Assembly: GCF_003284925.1 (NCBI RefSeq)
Contig: NZ_QMEX01000003.1
Coordinates: forward strand, 62,001 to 126,000
Origin: Mycolicibacter senuensis
GTDB lineage: Bacteria > Actinomycetota > Actinomycetes > Mycobacteriales > Mycobacteriaceae
Direction of reading: 5' to 3'
Length of the DNA: 64,000 bases
A program made the position numbers and the translations under genes. The first letter of the stretch is position 1; each line of letters starts with the position of its first letter. Shown here one piece after another: positions 25,181 to 34,039 of the stretch. The notes under the pieces are model-generated. The model saw nothing but the letters and a program-made list of their open reading frames with translations. It had not been told where the DNA came from and made no database searches.

Positions 25181-26593
25181 TCACTCCCCCAGCGGGAAGA
25201 TCGCCTCGGGGTCATAAGCACATCCGAGCAACTGCAAATAGTCGGCGCGGACCAACTGGCGGAGTACCTCGGCGAGGGCATCCAGTTTCCAGGCATCGTA
25301 GTCGGCACTCCCGTGAGATAACCCGTTGCGGATCTCGCGAATGGAGCTTTCGACGGTGTCGCAATCATCAACTGCAAGCTGGTCTTGCACGATTGGAAGA
25401 TCGCCGAGCCTCCGCCGGATGTCCAGTCCCGGATGGCGATCGAATACCGCCCGCAGCGCTTCGTCCAACGACGCGTACGGCTTCTTGCTCAGCGCCCGCT
25501 TGGCGAAGCTGAGCTGCTGGGTGGTTAGCGCCCCATTGTCGCGAGCTCTTGTCAACGCCTCGACCAGGTCCTCGCGCTTCGTGGTGTGATCAGTGACGCG
25601 ACGTTCCCAACTGTCACGGGTCTCGAAACCGTAAGCGGCCTCGATCCACTGCACCAGTTGCAGAACTCGCGAGCGCGGGTGCTGAGCACGATCGAGGATC
25701 GCCGGGTCATACCCTTCGATCAGGGGGTGTCGCACCACCCGCCTCGCCTGCACACTGCGCAGCACATCGAGTAGTGACTCACCGTCTTCACCGCCGACTC
25801 TGTAGCTGACGTGTGTGCGGAAGTCTTGGGCCGCGTAGTACGGGGTCTGGGACACGCGCGCTGTGAACACGGTGACTGTGCCTTGACCTGTCTCAAACTG
25901 CATGTGCGTCAAGGTCTCTGCCCGCCCGGTGGCGGCACTCACCAGCGTGAGCAGGTCTGTACACCATCCCCGGAACCACGCCCTCCCACCGAGCGCTTCA
26001 CGCGACTTGATGGTCGCCCAGGGGGCAAACCTGACCCTGAAACGATAGGGATCAGCGATCGTTGCTGACGACGCAAAGTCCAACTTCACCGAGGCATCTT
26101 CGTCGCTCCACTCGCGGAATATTCCGCCCTCGCTCCTCGCCGACCACTGCGGAGTTCCGTCGAGCGACGGCGGATATGCGGTGTGCGTCAACGGAACGAA
26201 TCCGCAGAGCAACTCCAGACCCGTCGTCTGGAATCGGACCTCATGGAACGTCGGAGTGTCCTCCCCGCCGAGTCCGCGACCGACGAGTGCATAGGCGGCA
26301 TCCAGGTAGGTCCGATTCCGCCACTGCGTCGATACCTTCACATCGATCAGAACTGCGGTCCGGCCCACCGCGTCTATGTATCCGGTGACCCGATCTCGCC
26401 TTTCGCTCGCAGGGAACGCCCCTCCAAACGGTCTCGCGCACGCCGGCAGCGTGTACGCCGCAGTACCACGCGGGAATTTGCCGCCAGCGAGCTCGATCGT
26501 CCCCAGGACGTCCTGCCCGTCAAGTTTCCAGATGCAGTTGTACTCACCCGACTCCACTGCCCCCGACGGAAGCGCGCTATCGTCCTTGGCCAC
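25181..26593 (-). CDS. ApeA-like HEPN antiphage protein
   Basis: A 470-residue protein. The N-terminal half is strand-rich with YNCIWKLDGQDVLGTIELAGG, like the ApeA N-terminal domain; the C-terminal half is helical and ends in a HEPN-type Rx4H motif, RNGLSHG (Arg422, His427). ApeA is a single-gene abortive-infection defence protein whose HEPN domain is thought to cleave RNA. The assignment rests on domain pattern, not alignment, and some non-defence HEPN proteins look similar. Start GTG 26591-26593. It lies 33 bases downstream of the MmeI-like gene on the same strand, forming a likely defence operon. Confidence 0.7.
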   Translation of the reverse strand: MAKDDSALPSGAVESGEYNCIWKLDGQDVLGTIELAGGKFPRGTAAYTLPACARPFGGAFPASERRDRVTGYIDAVGRTAVLIDVKVSTQWRNRTYLDAAYALVGRGLGGEDTPTFHEVRFQTTGLELLCGFVPLTHTAYPPSLDGTPQWSARSEGGIFREWSDEDASVKLDFASSATIADPYRFRVRFAPWATIKSREALGGRAWFRGWCTDLLTLVSAATGRAETLTHMQFETGQGTVTVFTARVSQTPYYAAQDFRTHVSYRVGGEDGESLLDVLRSVQARRVVRHPLIEGYDPAILDRAQHPRSRVLQLVQWIEAAYGFETRDSWERRVTDHTTKREDLVEALTRARDNGALTTQQLSFAKRALSKKPYASLDEALRAVFDRHPGLDIRRRLGDLPIVQDQLAVDDCDTVESSIREIRNGLSHGSADYDAWKLDALAEVLRQLVRADYLQLLGCAYDPEAIFPLGE

Positions 26594-26626
26594 CGCTCCA
26601 TCCTGTCGTCTCAGCTCCCATGGCGG

Positions 26627-29398
26627 CTACTTCTTCTTCGCGGAAGTTAGCGCCTTGAACGCCGCGTAGAGAGCTTTGAGCCGGGCATCTTCGTCGACGT
26701 GGCCCTTGAGGCCAAATACGGCATCCACAGCACGATCGAGCTGGGCGTGCGCCTTCAGCAACTCGCTAGTCATGTTCTGCGGGTCGTACGCTTCAGCGAG
26801 GGTCCGGTCCGGGTGCAGTGCACGTGCTGCCAACACGGCCTTGCCGCCGGCGCAGATCGCGACCCGTTGTGCTGCGGTGACCTTAGGTAGCGGGAAGTTG
26901 TTCCACATGATGGTGCTGGAGAACGACGGATCGGATTTCATCCGGCCGCCCACGGCTTTCATCCAGGTAATAAGCATTGCTGAGCTCGCGACGGCGAATA
27001 GGAATCCGTCCGGGTCATCGGCCGCGTAGATCTTGTTCGACACGATCGTGTCAGGTTGCAGCAAGCCGACGGGCAGGTAGTGGCGTGTGCCCGAGGAGAC
27101 TTCGGGGATACCGACGAACTGCTTGTCGGATTGGAAACCGATCTGGCGAAACAGCCGTGGCCTGTCGGCCCAGTCGCGGGTAGTAGCAGCCTTCGACTCC
27201 AGCCGTGACTGTCGGACTCCTCTGAGCCGACGGCGAAGCTCCGCTGATGCTTTCAGGTGCATGGGCTTCATGTCGACCAACCACAAACACCAGCGCGGCT
27301 TGTCATAGAGCATCTCAGTGGTGCCCGGGTAGGGCCGTAGGTACGGGCTCATGTTTTCGTCCGCGACCGCAGCCGGATAGTCCTCCGCCGTAACGATGAG
27401 GAAGCCGCCGTCGGTGGGTTTTGAACCGTAACAAACCTCGGGGAGCGACGGCGAAATCGGCTGTGTCGATTTCCCGACGAGGAAGTCTGGACCGTCAAGC
27501 AGGTAGCCGTTGATGTTCTTGGCGGGCATCGCTTCCGGGGCGCCCCTGAGATCTTTGTAGGTATAGATCACAGGGGCAGGGGTGTTACGTCCGCCGCGGT
27601 CGAAACCGATGATGATGCAGTGAACGACAGCGGCGTTGGGCGCTTCTGACGTCCACGCGAAGGTGCGATGGGCGAAACGGATGCGCCAGCCAGCTTCGAA
27701 GATCGGGCCGAACACGCGATGCGTCTGATCGCCCTGCGCGATCGAGTTGGTCGAGACGAACGCGAACCTACCTGCGATTTGGCCGTAGTAGTCGATCGCC
27801 TTCTTGTACCAACCGGTCACGTAGTCCATGCGGCTGGTTTGGCTGGTTCCCCAGACCGCCTGTAGCTCGGCGAGCTGCTCAGCGTCCCGGGAGTGGTCGC
27901 CCAGAAATGGCGGATTGCCGAGCGTGTACACATCGCTGCTTGGAGCGATGACTTCCTCCCACGGCAACTTCAATGCGTTGTCGACCGTGATGTGTCCGGA
28001 TTCGATCAGCGGCAGCGGCTCAGGGGCCAGTGCGATCGCCAACTCCATCGCTTTGTTCGCCTGATGATTTACCAGATGCAGCGCCAGTCCGGCGATGCGC
28101 GCCGGCCAGTCGTCGATCTCAATGCCGAAAAAATGGTCGATTTTGACGCGGATGAGGTTCTCGGCGTACAACTCGTGCTGGTAATCCTCGCCTAGTTCCT
28201 GTAGGCGGATCAAGATGCGTAATTCCAGAGCCCGCAGCTCGCGCAGAGTGACGACCAAGAAGTTTCCGCACCCGCAAGCGGGGTCGAAGATGCGGAGCTT
28301 TCCTAGGGTGGTGAGCAGCCGCCGTAGGGACACCTTGTTGTGGTAGCCGTCGGTGAACCGCTGGGTAAGTTCGTCCAGGAACAGCGGGTGGATTACCTTG
28401 AGGATGTTCGTCTCGGTCGTGTAGTGCTCACCGAGTTTATCGCGGGCTTCCTTGTCCTTGACGGCCTGGAAAAGTGATCCGAAGATCGCCGGCGAGATGG
28501 CGTCCCAATTGAAGGCGCAGCACACCAGCAGGGCATCTCGAACTTCCTTGCGAAAGGCCGGGATCGGCAGCGGATCGGCGAAAACCCCGCCATTGACGTA
28601 CGGGAATCGCGCTACCAGTTCATCGAGCGATGGCGACCGGTTGACCACTTCCGTGTTCATCGCCTGGAACAGCACGCTGAGCTGCGCCCCGAGGTCGCTT
28701 CCGTCTTCACTGGTGCGCGATTCGATGAATTCGTAGAATAGGTCGCGTTCCCAGATGGCGGCGTCGTCGGCGTACAGGCAGAACAAGGTGCGCGTCAGGA
28801 ACACTGATACCTGCTGGCCGTGCAGCCCCGCAGATTCGGCTTCCTCATAGAGGGCAGCCATCAGTTGCGCAGCTTTGATTGACGCCGTCTCCTGCTGGCG
28901 AGAGCCGAAGCCGCGGACCTCGTATCCCGCGAGGAATCCCATCACCTCGGCGTTCGCTGGCAAGTCGCCGAGCGCGAATTCAGTGACGTCGTCGACGGCG
29001 CCATCAGCGGAAAGCTCCAGATCCAGAACCCGGAACTTGGTGAAGTCGCTGGTGATCACGTAGCGCGGGTACTCGGCCTCGCTGAGACTGTCGAGGTAAT
29101 CGAGTGCCTGTCGCTCGGCAGCGACGAGGTCTTCCCCCGCGGACTTCATCTCGACCACCGCAAGGCCGGGGATCAGCGCGTCGATGAAGCCGCGGCCTCC
29201 GGTGCTGCTGCGTTGCGCTCGCTTCTCGTAAAGGGCAGTACGAGTTCTGGGCATGCCGTAGGCCTGCAACAACTGCTGAACGAACTGCTGACCTTCTCCG
29301 CGTTCGTAACCCTCGCTGTTCTGCCATTCCGAGGCGAACTGTGCGCAGCGGTGGCGTATCTCGTTCAGAGAAAGAGCCTTCGGCATGGGCTGAACCAT
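26627..29398 (-). CDS. MmeI-like type IIL restriction-methyltransferase
   Basis: About 923 residues combining nuclease, methyltransferase and target recognition in one chain. The N terminus (SLNEIRHRCAQFASEW) matches MmeI-family proteins. A PD-(D/E)XK nuclease is seen at GFIDALIPGLAVVEMKSAG (E-x-K at about residue 83). The N6-adenine methyltransferase has motif I FDPACGCGNF (about 374) and motif IV NPPF (about 496); a recognition region and C-terminal helices follow. Such enzymes methylate one strand and cut about 20 bases away. The start is uncertain: ATG 29398 or ATG 29386 fit the family best, while the frame is open to 29611. It heads the ApeA-like gene. Confidence 0.88.
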   Translation of the reverse strand: MVQPMPKALSLNEIRHRCAQFASEWQNSEGYERGEGQQFVQQLLQAYGMPRTRTALYEKRAQRSSTGGRGFIDALIPGLAVVEMKSAGEDLVAAERQALDYLDSLSEAEYPRYVITSDFTKFRVLDLELSADGAVDDVTEFALGDLPANAEVMGFLAGYEVRGFGSRQQETASIKAAQLMAALYEEAESAGLHGQQVSVFLTRTLFCLYADDAAIWERDLFYEFIESRTSEDGSDLGAQLSVLFQAMNTEVVNRSPSLDELVARFPYVNGGVFADPLPIPAFRKEVRDALLVCCAFNWDAISPAIFGSLFQAVKDKEARDKLGEHYTTETNILKVIHPLFLDELTQRFTDGYHNKVSLRRLLTTLGKLRIFDPACGCGNFLVVTLRELRALELRILIRLQELGEDYQHELYAENLIRVKIDHFFGIEIDDWPARIAGLALHLVNHQANKAMELAIALAPEPLPLIESGHITVDNALKLPWEEVIAPSSDVYTLGNPPFLGDHSRDAEQLAELQAVWGTSQTSRMDYVTGWYKKAIDYYGQIAGRFAFVSTNSIAQGDQTHRVFGPIFEAGWRIRFAHRTFAWTSEAPNAAVVHCIIIGFDRGGRNTPAPVIYTYKDLRGAPEAMPAKNINGYLLDGPDFLVGKSTQPISPSLPEVCYGSKPTDGGFLIVTAEDYPAAVADENMSPYLRPYPGTTEMLYDKPRWCLWLVDMKPMHLKASAELRRRLRGVRQSRLESKAATTRDWADRPRLFRQIGFQSDKQFVGIPEVSSGTRHYLPVGLLQPDTIVSNKIYAADDPDGFLFAVASSAMLITWMKAVGGRMKSDPSFSSTIMWNNFPLPKVTAAQRVAICAGGKAVLAARALHPDRTLAEAYDPQNMTSELLKAHAQLDRAVDAVFGLKGHVDEDARLKALYAAFKALTSAKKK

Positions 29399-29849
29399 AG
29401 CGCCCAGCCACAACGGTCTCCGGTATTCCCCCGACATGCCGTAGTCGGCACAAAGCCAGCAGTCTTTCTGCGTAGTCATCCATGCCCGGGTTAGACGCCG
29501 CCATCGCCCTAACGGTTCCTCGTCCTCACACCCGTCGCAGCTGCGGCGTTCGACGCCCAGCTGGCAGCCGGCAGCGCCGCAGTGCTGGCCTGCTGATTCG
29601 GCGGGGCGCATCTCCGGGCGTACCCGCCGACGCCGGCGGAACGGGCAGCGGTGGAGTGGCTTGGGCCGGAGTGACGTTCGCGGGTTGTCGACCCATGAAG
29701 GTGATGGCGAGTGGCCGGAGCTTTGCTAACTATTCGTCGTCGAACAGACCGGCCATCCTGATCAAGACCGAGTCCGGGGCGCGACCTTGAAGCATCTGGA
29801 CACGACGGATTCGGAGTCAGTCGACATAACAAGCGAGTCGCCACCCAAA
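29399..29849. other. 451-base interval upstream of the R-M gene
   Basis: No convincing gene. On the minus strand the methyltransferase frame stays open to 29611 but encodes a Cys/Arg-rich stretch unlike the family. A plus-strand frame at 29482-29790 is low complexity and is judged a shadow. The interval should contain the promoter for the R-M/ApeA pair; no clear box could be fixed. Confidence 0.5.
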
Positions 29850-30254
29850 TCACGACCTGCCAGTTGTGCCGCCCGAGACCAAACACGCCGGACCGTAGGG
29901 GATTCCGGACGGATCCATGACGACAACGATCGGAGCGGACGAAGCCGGCCCCCCTCGGGTAATCTGCTGCATGGCGTGACATTCGGCTCCGGGGAAATCA
30001 ATCGGCGCCGCGACACCAGGCACGGTCGTTCGCTGAATTCCCTCCGACGAGCCAGGGATGGTGGTGGCGGAACGGTCAAAGACCATCACTGCTGTTGCAC
30101 CAGCCGCACAAGCAAAAGTCAGCAGAACAGCGAACGCAGGTATCATCCAACGACGCAGTATGACTGGGCCTTGGAACCACGACCACGTGACACGTACACG
30201 AGCAAATGGTGAAAGCCGAAATGGTTCAGCTAAGCGTCGACCACTAAACATCAT
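29850..30254 (-). CDS. Small membrane-anchored protein, unknown function
   Basis: A 134-residue protein with a basic N terminus (RRLAEPF, then RVRVTW) and one hydrophobic segment, WMIPAFAVLLTFACAAGATAV, followed by an exported-type Pro/Ser/Thr-rich tail containing two Cys. It may be anchored facing outward. ATG 30252-30254 follows GAGGA at a good distance. The gene is 51 bases downstream of the nuclease-like gene on the same strand. No family is recognised; coding status is likely but not certain because an opposite-strand frame also exists. Confidence 0.5.
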   Translation of the reverse strand: MMFSGRRLAEPFRLSPFARVRVTWSWFQGPVILRRWMIPAFAVLLTFACAAGATAVMVFDRSATTIPGSSEGIQRTTVPGVAAPIDFPGAECHAMQQITRGGPASSAPIVVVMDPSGIPYGPACLVSGGTTGRS

Positions 30255-30305
30255 CTATCAGTCCTCGAGTCGGATTTCCTTTGGCAGTAAGGCTTCCTTG
30301 ATCCG

Positions 30306-31274
30306 TCACACTTTCCCGTACTTAGTTCCGATAAATGCGCGGAATTTTGCCGCGATGTCTTTAGTCGTCACCGAATGGCCGGCAAGCTCCGAAAGGAGCG
30401 TTGCGAGATGCCAACTTTCTAGATGTGCGTAACGGGCGTTGAAGATGGCAATCTCGTCAACTTCGTAGCCCGCGCAGTTCGCCAACAGCGCATAACTAAC
30501 TAGCTGATACAGCATTCGCGCATCGAGGCCGTAACGCGGTACACCGGCGCGGGTTCGTCGGCCGACGACTGCCTTGATCTCAATGAGAGTCGTCCCAACC
30601 ATAAGATCTGCATCAGCGGCCAGCCCTTGGCATCCTAGATCCGGACTCATCACCCTAGTGCCAGCACTCATTCGCACTTCGATAAATGGCATCAGAACTC
30701 CCTGTACATGTCGGTACAGAGAGTAGATATCCGCGTTTATCTCATCGGGCATAAGTTCATCGAAATCGGCCATCCGCCGCGGACGTAATTCGTCACCCAT
30801 CTGCCCGAGCGGCGAACGATCGAGGGACACACCACGCACGAGCTCAGTGAATAGCGCCAGTATCCAACATTTTTGCATTAGTGCGGTCAATAAATCCGAA
30901 TCGGAGCAGCGAGCATGTGAAAGCCCACGCGACGCAGCCTGTAAAAACTCGATCGCGTCGACCACGGCCGATTGCCAGTCGACTCTAGCCGCTTCGGGAT
31001 GAGGTCGGCTCTCCAGTTGAGCAAAACAAGCTCCAAGCGCAGCGAGTGGCGCATCGTAATTCGGTTCCACAGTGTAACGAATTAGATAGTCAAGGGCTGA
31101 ACCGAGCGTTCCGGCAGGCACACCCCTCGGCGGTTCAATGCATTCTTGCGTCACCGTCTTGCGAAAGCTTTCGTAGACCGCGTCGCAGTGCGGCAGCTCT
31201 GTCGCAAGCCATTCGCGAAGTGGCGTTCGACGCCGTACAAGCTCTCCAGTCAAAGTTCCCGGTATCGCTGGCAT
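30306..31274 (-). CDS. RecB-type PD-(D/E)XK nuclease-like protein
   Basis: A 322-residue protein whose C-terminal part has the three RecB-family nuclease marks in order: acidic residues in AADADLMVG (Asp221/223), the E-x-K in LIEIKAV (Glu232, Lys234) and QLVSY (Gln257), the Q-x3-Y motif. The N-terminal 200 residues are helical and unlike known domains. It is AT-richer than the chromosome. ATG 31272-31274 is preferred; an in-frame ATG at 31319 would add 15 residues, and neither has a good ribosome site. A DNA-processing or defence role is inferred from the motif and the neighbours. Confidence 0.65.
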   Translation of the reverse strand: MPAIPGTLTGELVRRRTPLREWLATELPHCDAVYESFRKTVTQECIEPPRGVPAGTLGSALDYLIRYTVEPNYDAPLAALGACFAQLESRPHPEAARVDWQSAVVDAIEFLQAASRGLSHARCSDSDLLTALMQKCWILALFTELVRGVSLDRSPLGQMGDELRPRRMADFDELMPDEINADIYSLYRHVQGVLMPFIEVRMSAGTRVMSPDLGCQGLAADADLMVGTTLIEIKAVVGRRTRAGVPRYGLDARMLYQLVSYALLANCAGYEVDEIAIFNARYAHLESWHLATLLSELAGHSVTTKDIAAKFRAFIGTKYGKV

Positions 31275-31499
31275 AGCACGAACGTACCCAGGCCTACTGA
31301 CAGAACGGGGAAAATCCATGGCAGGGTTCCATACACATCATCATGTCGAGCAGTTCTTCGAGAGCGCCGTAGATCAGCGCCGCATGACAGTAGAAATACC
31401 TCCCCGACTTCGCTTCTGGCACTCAGCGAAGCTACAGCCGTACCAATAGCTGTCGCCGCAGGGATACACGGCGGGAGAGAAATGTGACATCCTTTTCCC

Positions 31500-32000
31500 A
31501 TGGCTTCGAACGCCAACCAACCCGAAGCTGACCGCCTCGATGCCCAACGGACCCCGGACGCCACCGCAGCCGCGGAGTCACCATGGGACACACTGGTTGG
31601 CCCATTTTTTGACAGTGGCGGGGCGCAGACCCGACTCGGGGTCTCGCACAAAGCCGTGCATGAGATGGCGGCCAAGCACGCGGTACTTGCGTGCCCGACG
31701 ACCGACGGTGTCACCGTCTACCCGACCTGGCAATTTCTCCCCGACGGCGCGACCATCCCAGCGCTCGCCGATGTCCTATCCACTCTCACCGCTGGTACTG
31801 ACGACGCCTGGATGATCGCTCTCTGGATGCAGGCACGCTCAGATCTGCTCGACGGGCACCGCCCCAGCGATGGGCTGCGCAAAGGTGGAGATCCGCAGCG
31901 CGTTCTGGTTATGGCCCGCAACAGCGCAGCGCAAACTATGAGTCGGCGCGCCAAGACAGTGCCCTTGCCAGCGAGTCTGCCGATGCTAGGCAGCCCGTGA
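31500..32000 (+). CDS. MbcA/ParS-like antitoxin-type protein, orphan
   Basis: A 166-residue protein. The middle reads as a small HTH-like segment (GGAQTRLGVSHKAVHEMAAKH), and the C-terminal part, WMIALWMQARSDLLDGHRP followed by SDGLRKGGDPQRVLVMARN, resembles the toxin-binding end of MbcA/Xre/ParS antitoxins (compare W..SPN..L...P.DLVR.G..QRVL of MbcA). These antitoxins neutralise RES-domain NAD phosphorylases, but no RES toxin is next to it. ATG 31500 has only a distant GGGAGAGA upstream. It overlaps the rep gene tail to tail by 15 bases. It may be a repressor rather than an antitoxin. Confidence 0.6.
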   Translation: MASNANQPEADRLDAQRTPDATAAAESPWDTLVGPFFDSGGAQTRLGVSHKAVHEMAAKHAVLACPTTDGVTVYPTWQFLPDGATIPALADVLSTLTAGTDDAWMIALWMQARSDLLDGHRPSDGLRKGGDPQRVLVMARNSAAQTMSRRAKTVPLPASLPMLGSP

Positions 32001-33578
32001 CCTGGGTGGGGGATGCTCCAAGAAATCGACACCGCAACCGGCAAGGACGCGAGTGACCCCTTGCACCCCTAGAGATTCGGCAGCCTCCAAGACCTCCACA
32101 ATCAGCGCCGGTCGCCAGGCGACAATCCGATACCAATCACTCCGACTGATCTCACCCAGACAGTCGCCATGCGTGTCTACTGCGGCCACCACCTCGTCTG
32201 ACTCGTCAGCCGTCAGCCCGCGAACAGTCAGCACAGCGTTCCAGATGTGCTCACGCTCGCTCGTTGGGTTCCGGCGTTTTTTTGACCACATGATCTGACG
32301 ACGCCCCTTGGAAGCCTGCTCCCATTCATGCCAGACACGCCACTCACCAGGAGGCGTGACAGATAGCACCTCGCCTGTATCGGTATCGATCACGGCCCAG
32401 TCCCCATCTGCAGCCGGCATAACCGACCAGTGACGTGGTGTCCTGACCCCGAACCCACGAGCATCGACTGAGACCGAGAGATCTGCCAAAACTTCAAATG
32501 GCGTCCGGTTCCGTTCGGCACGGCCAGTTTTCGATATTTGCCCTGTAGCTATCTCGGCGCCCATCTTTGCAGCAGCGTCATACGTCGCCTTTGCCAAGTA
32601 TTGACCGATGTACTCCGCGCCCTCGTCGGCTACCTCACGGACATCCACCGCCACCGATCCAGGCAATCGATACCCCGCACGGCACAACCCTGTCGCCCAT
32701 CGTGAATGAACACGAGAAGCAAATACATTGCGTGCCAACCAGTCTCGGTCGACAGCACCACCAACCCAAACAGGAAGCTCGGTAGCCAATCCACCGGCCA
32801 TAGACGACGCCGAAAACACCAGCGCGTGAATATGTAGATGCCAACCATGACCGCCATCCTTCGGTGCCCCGTAGGTGGCTTCCACCACCCGCGTCAAGCC
32901 GGCGACATCGAATCTTTCAGCGTCACCCATGATGTTGGCAATCTTTACAAGGCCGCCGCGGCGCTGCTCGGTACGGGATCTCTGCCCTGTCCAAGACCGC
33001 TGGCCGAAAGCCGATCTCCAGCCCGAACTCAACGCGTCCCACAAATCCACCAATTGGTCGCGACTGGAGTGGCGCATCGTCAGCGTGAGCAGGTAAACCT
33101 TTCCACCGCGGCGGTAGCACTCGCGAACCCCTGCCGCGACTTCCTCCGCCCGAGTGTGAGCAATTACGGCCGAGCACCTCGGACACGCCCACACCGATCC
33201 GCACGTCATCAGGCCGCGGTAGCTCGCGACCATGCGGCCGTCAACCTTTCGCCGTTGGATCACAACCCCTTGGCCATCGTCGGGATCTCCTACCGCATCG
33301 TTATGGAGCATCCGACCGCAGCATCGCACGGATTTCAGCGATGATGCTTGCCAAAGCAGCGCACGACCGGCCCACCGGACCCGGCGGCGTTCAGCAGGAT
33401 CAGCCCCCCTCAACATGGTGCCGTCAGCCGCCGACTCCGGTGTGAAGCAATAACTCTGAGTACTACCAAGGGCGCTCGCTGCGCTCGCGCGGTCGACGCT
33501 CTGGCCCTCCGCGCAAGCGCTCCGGGCCGACGCGTCGCCGACTGCGTAGTCGTCGCCGGGTGCCGCCATTGACGTCAC
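31986..33578 (-). CDS. HUH-type rolling-circle replication initiator
   Basis: A 530-residue Rep protein. A zinc-type cluster is at CGSVWACPRC (126-135), the metal-binding HUH motif at WHLHIHALVF (His247, His249, His251), and the nicking tyrosines at AEYIGQYLAK (Tyr323, Tyr327). This layout matches RepSA-like initiators of AICEs, which nick a double-strand origin and start replication after excision. The start is GTG 33576-33578, overlapping the stop of the preceding gene and placed 8 bases after GGAG; ATG 33569 is an alternative. It is last in a five-gene overlapping operon. Confidence 0.9.
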   Translation of the reverse strand: MTSMAAPGDDYAVGDASARSACAEGQSVDRASAASALGSTQSYCFTPESAADGTMLRGADPAERRRVRWAGRALLWQASSLKSVRCCGRMLHNDAVGDPDDGQGVVIQRRKVDGRMVASYRGLMTCGSVWACPRCSAVIAHTRAEEVAAGVRECYRRGGKVYLLTLTMRHSSRDQLVDLWDALSSGWRSAFGQRSWTGQRSRTEQRRGGLVKIANIMGDAERFDVAGLTRVVEATYGAPKDGGHGWHLHIHALVFSASSMAGGLATELPVWVGGAVDRDWLARNVFASRVHSRWATGLCRAGYRLPGSVAVDVREVADEGAEYIGQYLAKATYDAAAKMGAEIATGQISKTGRAERNRTPFEVLADLSVSVDARGFGVRTPRHWSVMPAADGDWAVIDTDTGEVLSVTPPGEWRVWHEWEQASKGRRQIMWSKKRRNPTSEREHIWNAVLTVRGLTADESDEVVAAVDTHGDCLGEISRSDWYRIVAWRPALIVEVLEAAESLGVQGVTRVLAGCGVDFLEHPPPRSRAA

Positions 33579-34039
33579 TGTGGGGTCTCCCCGTCTATGT
33601 CGTCCCGTTCATCTCCATTTTCCGGAAGGTCGTTCCGAAGCCAGGTGCCTTCTTTGATTGCCCGCGAGATATCCTCGTCAGCAAGCCAATACGCCGACAT
33701 CAGGCTCCGCCAGAGCGCGGCCGCTTCCGCAGCACTCAACGTGTAGTAGCCGCTCGGCCCTGGCGGATCGACGTCAATGTGGATACGCAGATCCGATAAA
33801 ACGTAGACAGCCCACCCTTCCAGGGACTGCACAACTCCTACGGAGCCAAAACCGTGGAGCAGCGTCTCGTTCGCAAGTGGCTCAATAGATTGGACAGCGC
33901 CGACCAAAACCGCGATCAGGCTCCGTAACTCGTTGCGCGACAATCCATGAGCTAAGGTTGCACAGTCGTGTGGCATTCGGACGACAACGAGGCCGTCGGC
34001 GTCCTCGACAGACCATCCGTCCGGTAACGGCTCGGTCAT
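33575..34039 (-). CDS. Repeated-domain protein C (two units), unknown
   Basis: A 154-residue protein built from two copies of the small unit also found in its two upstream neighbours. Unit 3a (about 5-52) begins LPDGWSVEDADGLVVVRMP and ends LSRNELRSLIAVLVGA. Unit 3b (about 72-121) begins SLEGWAVYV and ends LSAAEAAALWRSLMSAYW. Each unit is a beta hairpin-like start with a GW pair followed by a helix with LS-x-x-EA. No known family. Its ATG overlaps the stop of the upstream gene, and its TGA overlaps the GTG of rep, so it is translated together with the initiator. Confidence 0.75.
   Translation of the reverse strand: MTEPLPDGWSVEDADGLVVVRMPHDCATLAHGLSRNELRSLIAVLVGAVQSIEPLANETLLHGFGSVGVVQSLEGWAVYVLSDLRIHIDVDPPGPSGYYTLSAAEAAALWRSLMSAYWLADEDISRAIKEGTWLRNDLPENGDERDDIDGETPQ

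Noticed and set aside
26627..29398. Interpretation of the methyltransferase as PglX of a BREX system
   Set aside because: No PglZ, BrxA/B/C/L neighbours; the N terminus with an E-x-K nuclease motif and the MmeI-like layout fit type IIL better.
29787..30212. A 141-codon plus-strand frame opposite the small membrane protein
   Set aside because: Product is highly charged and domain-free; the minus strand has a ribosome site and a plausible membrane segment.
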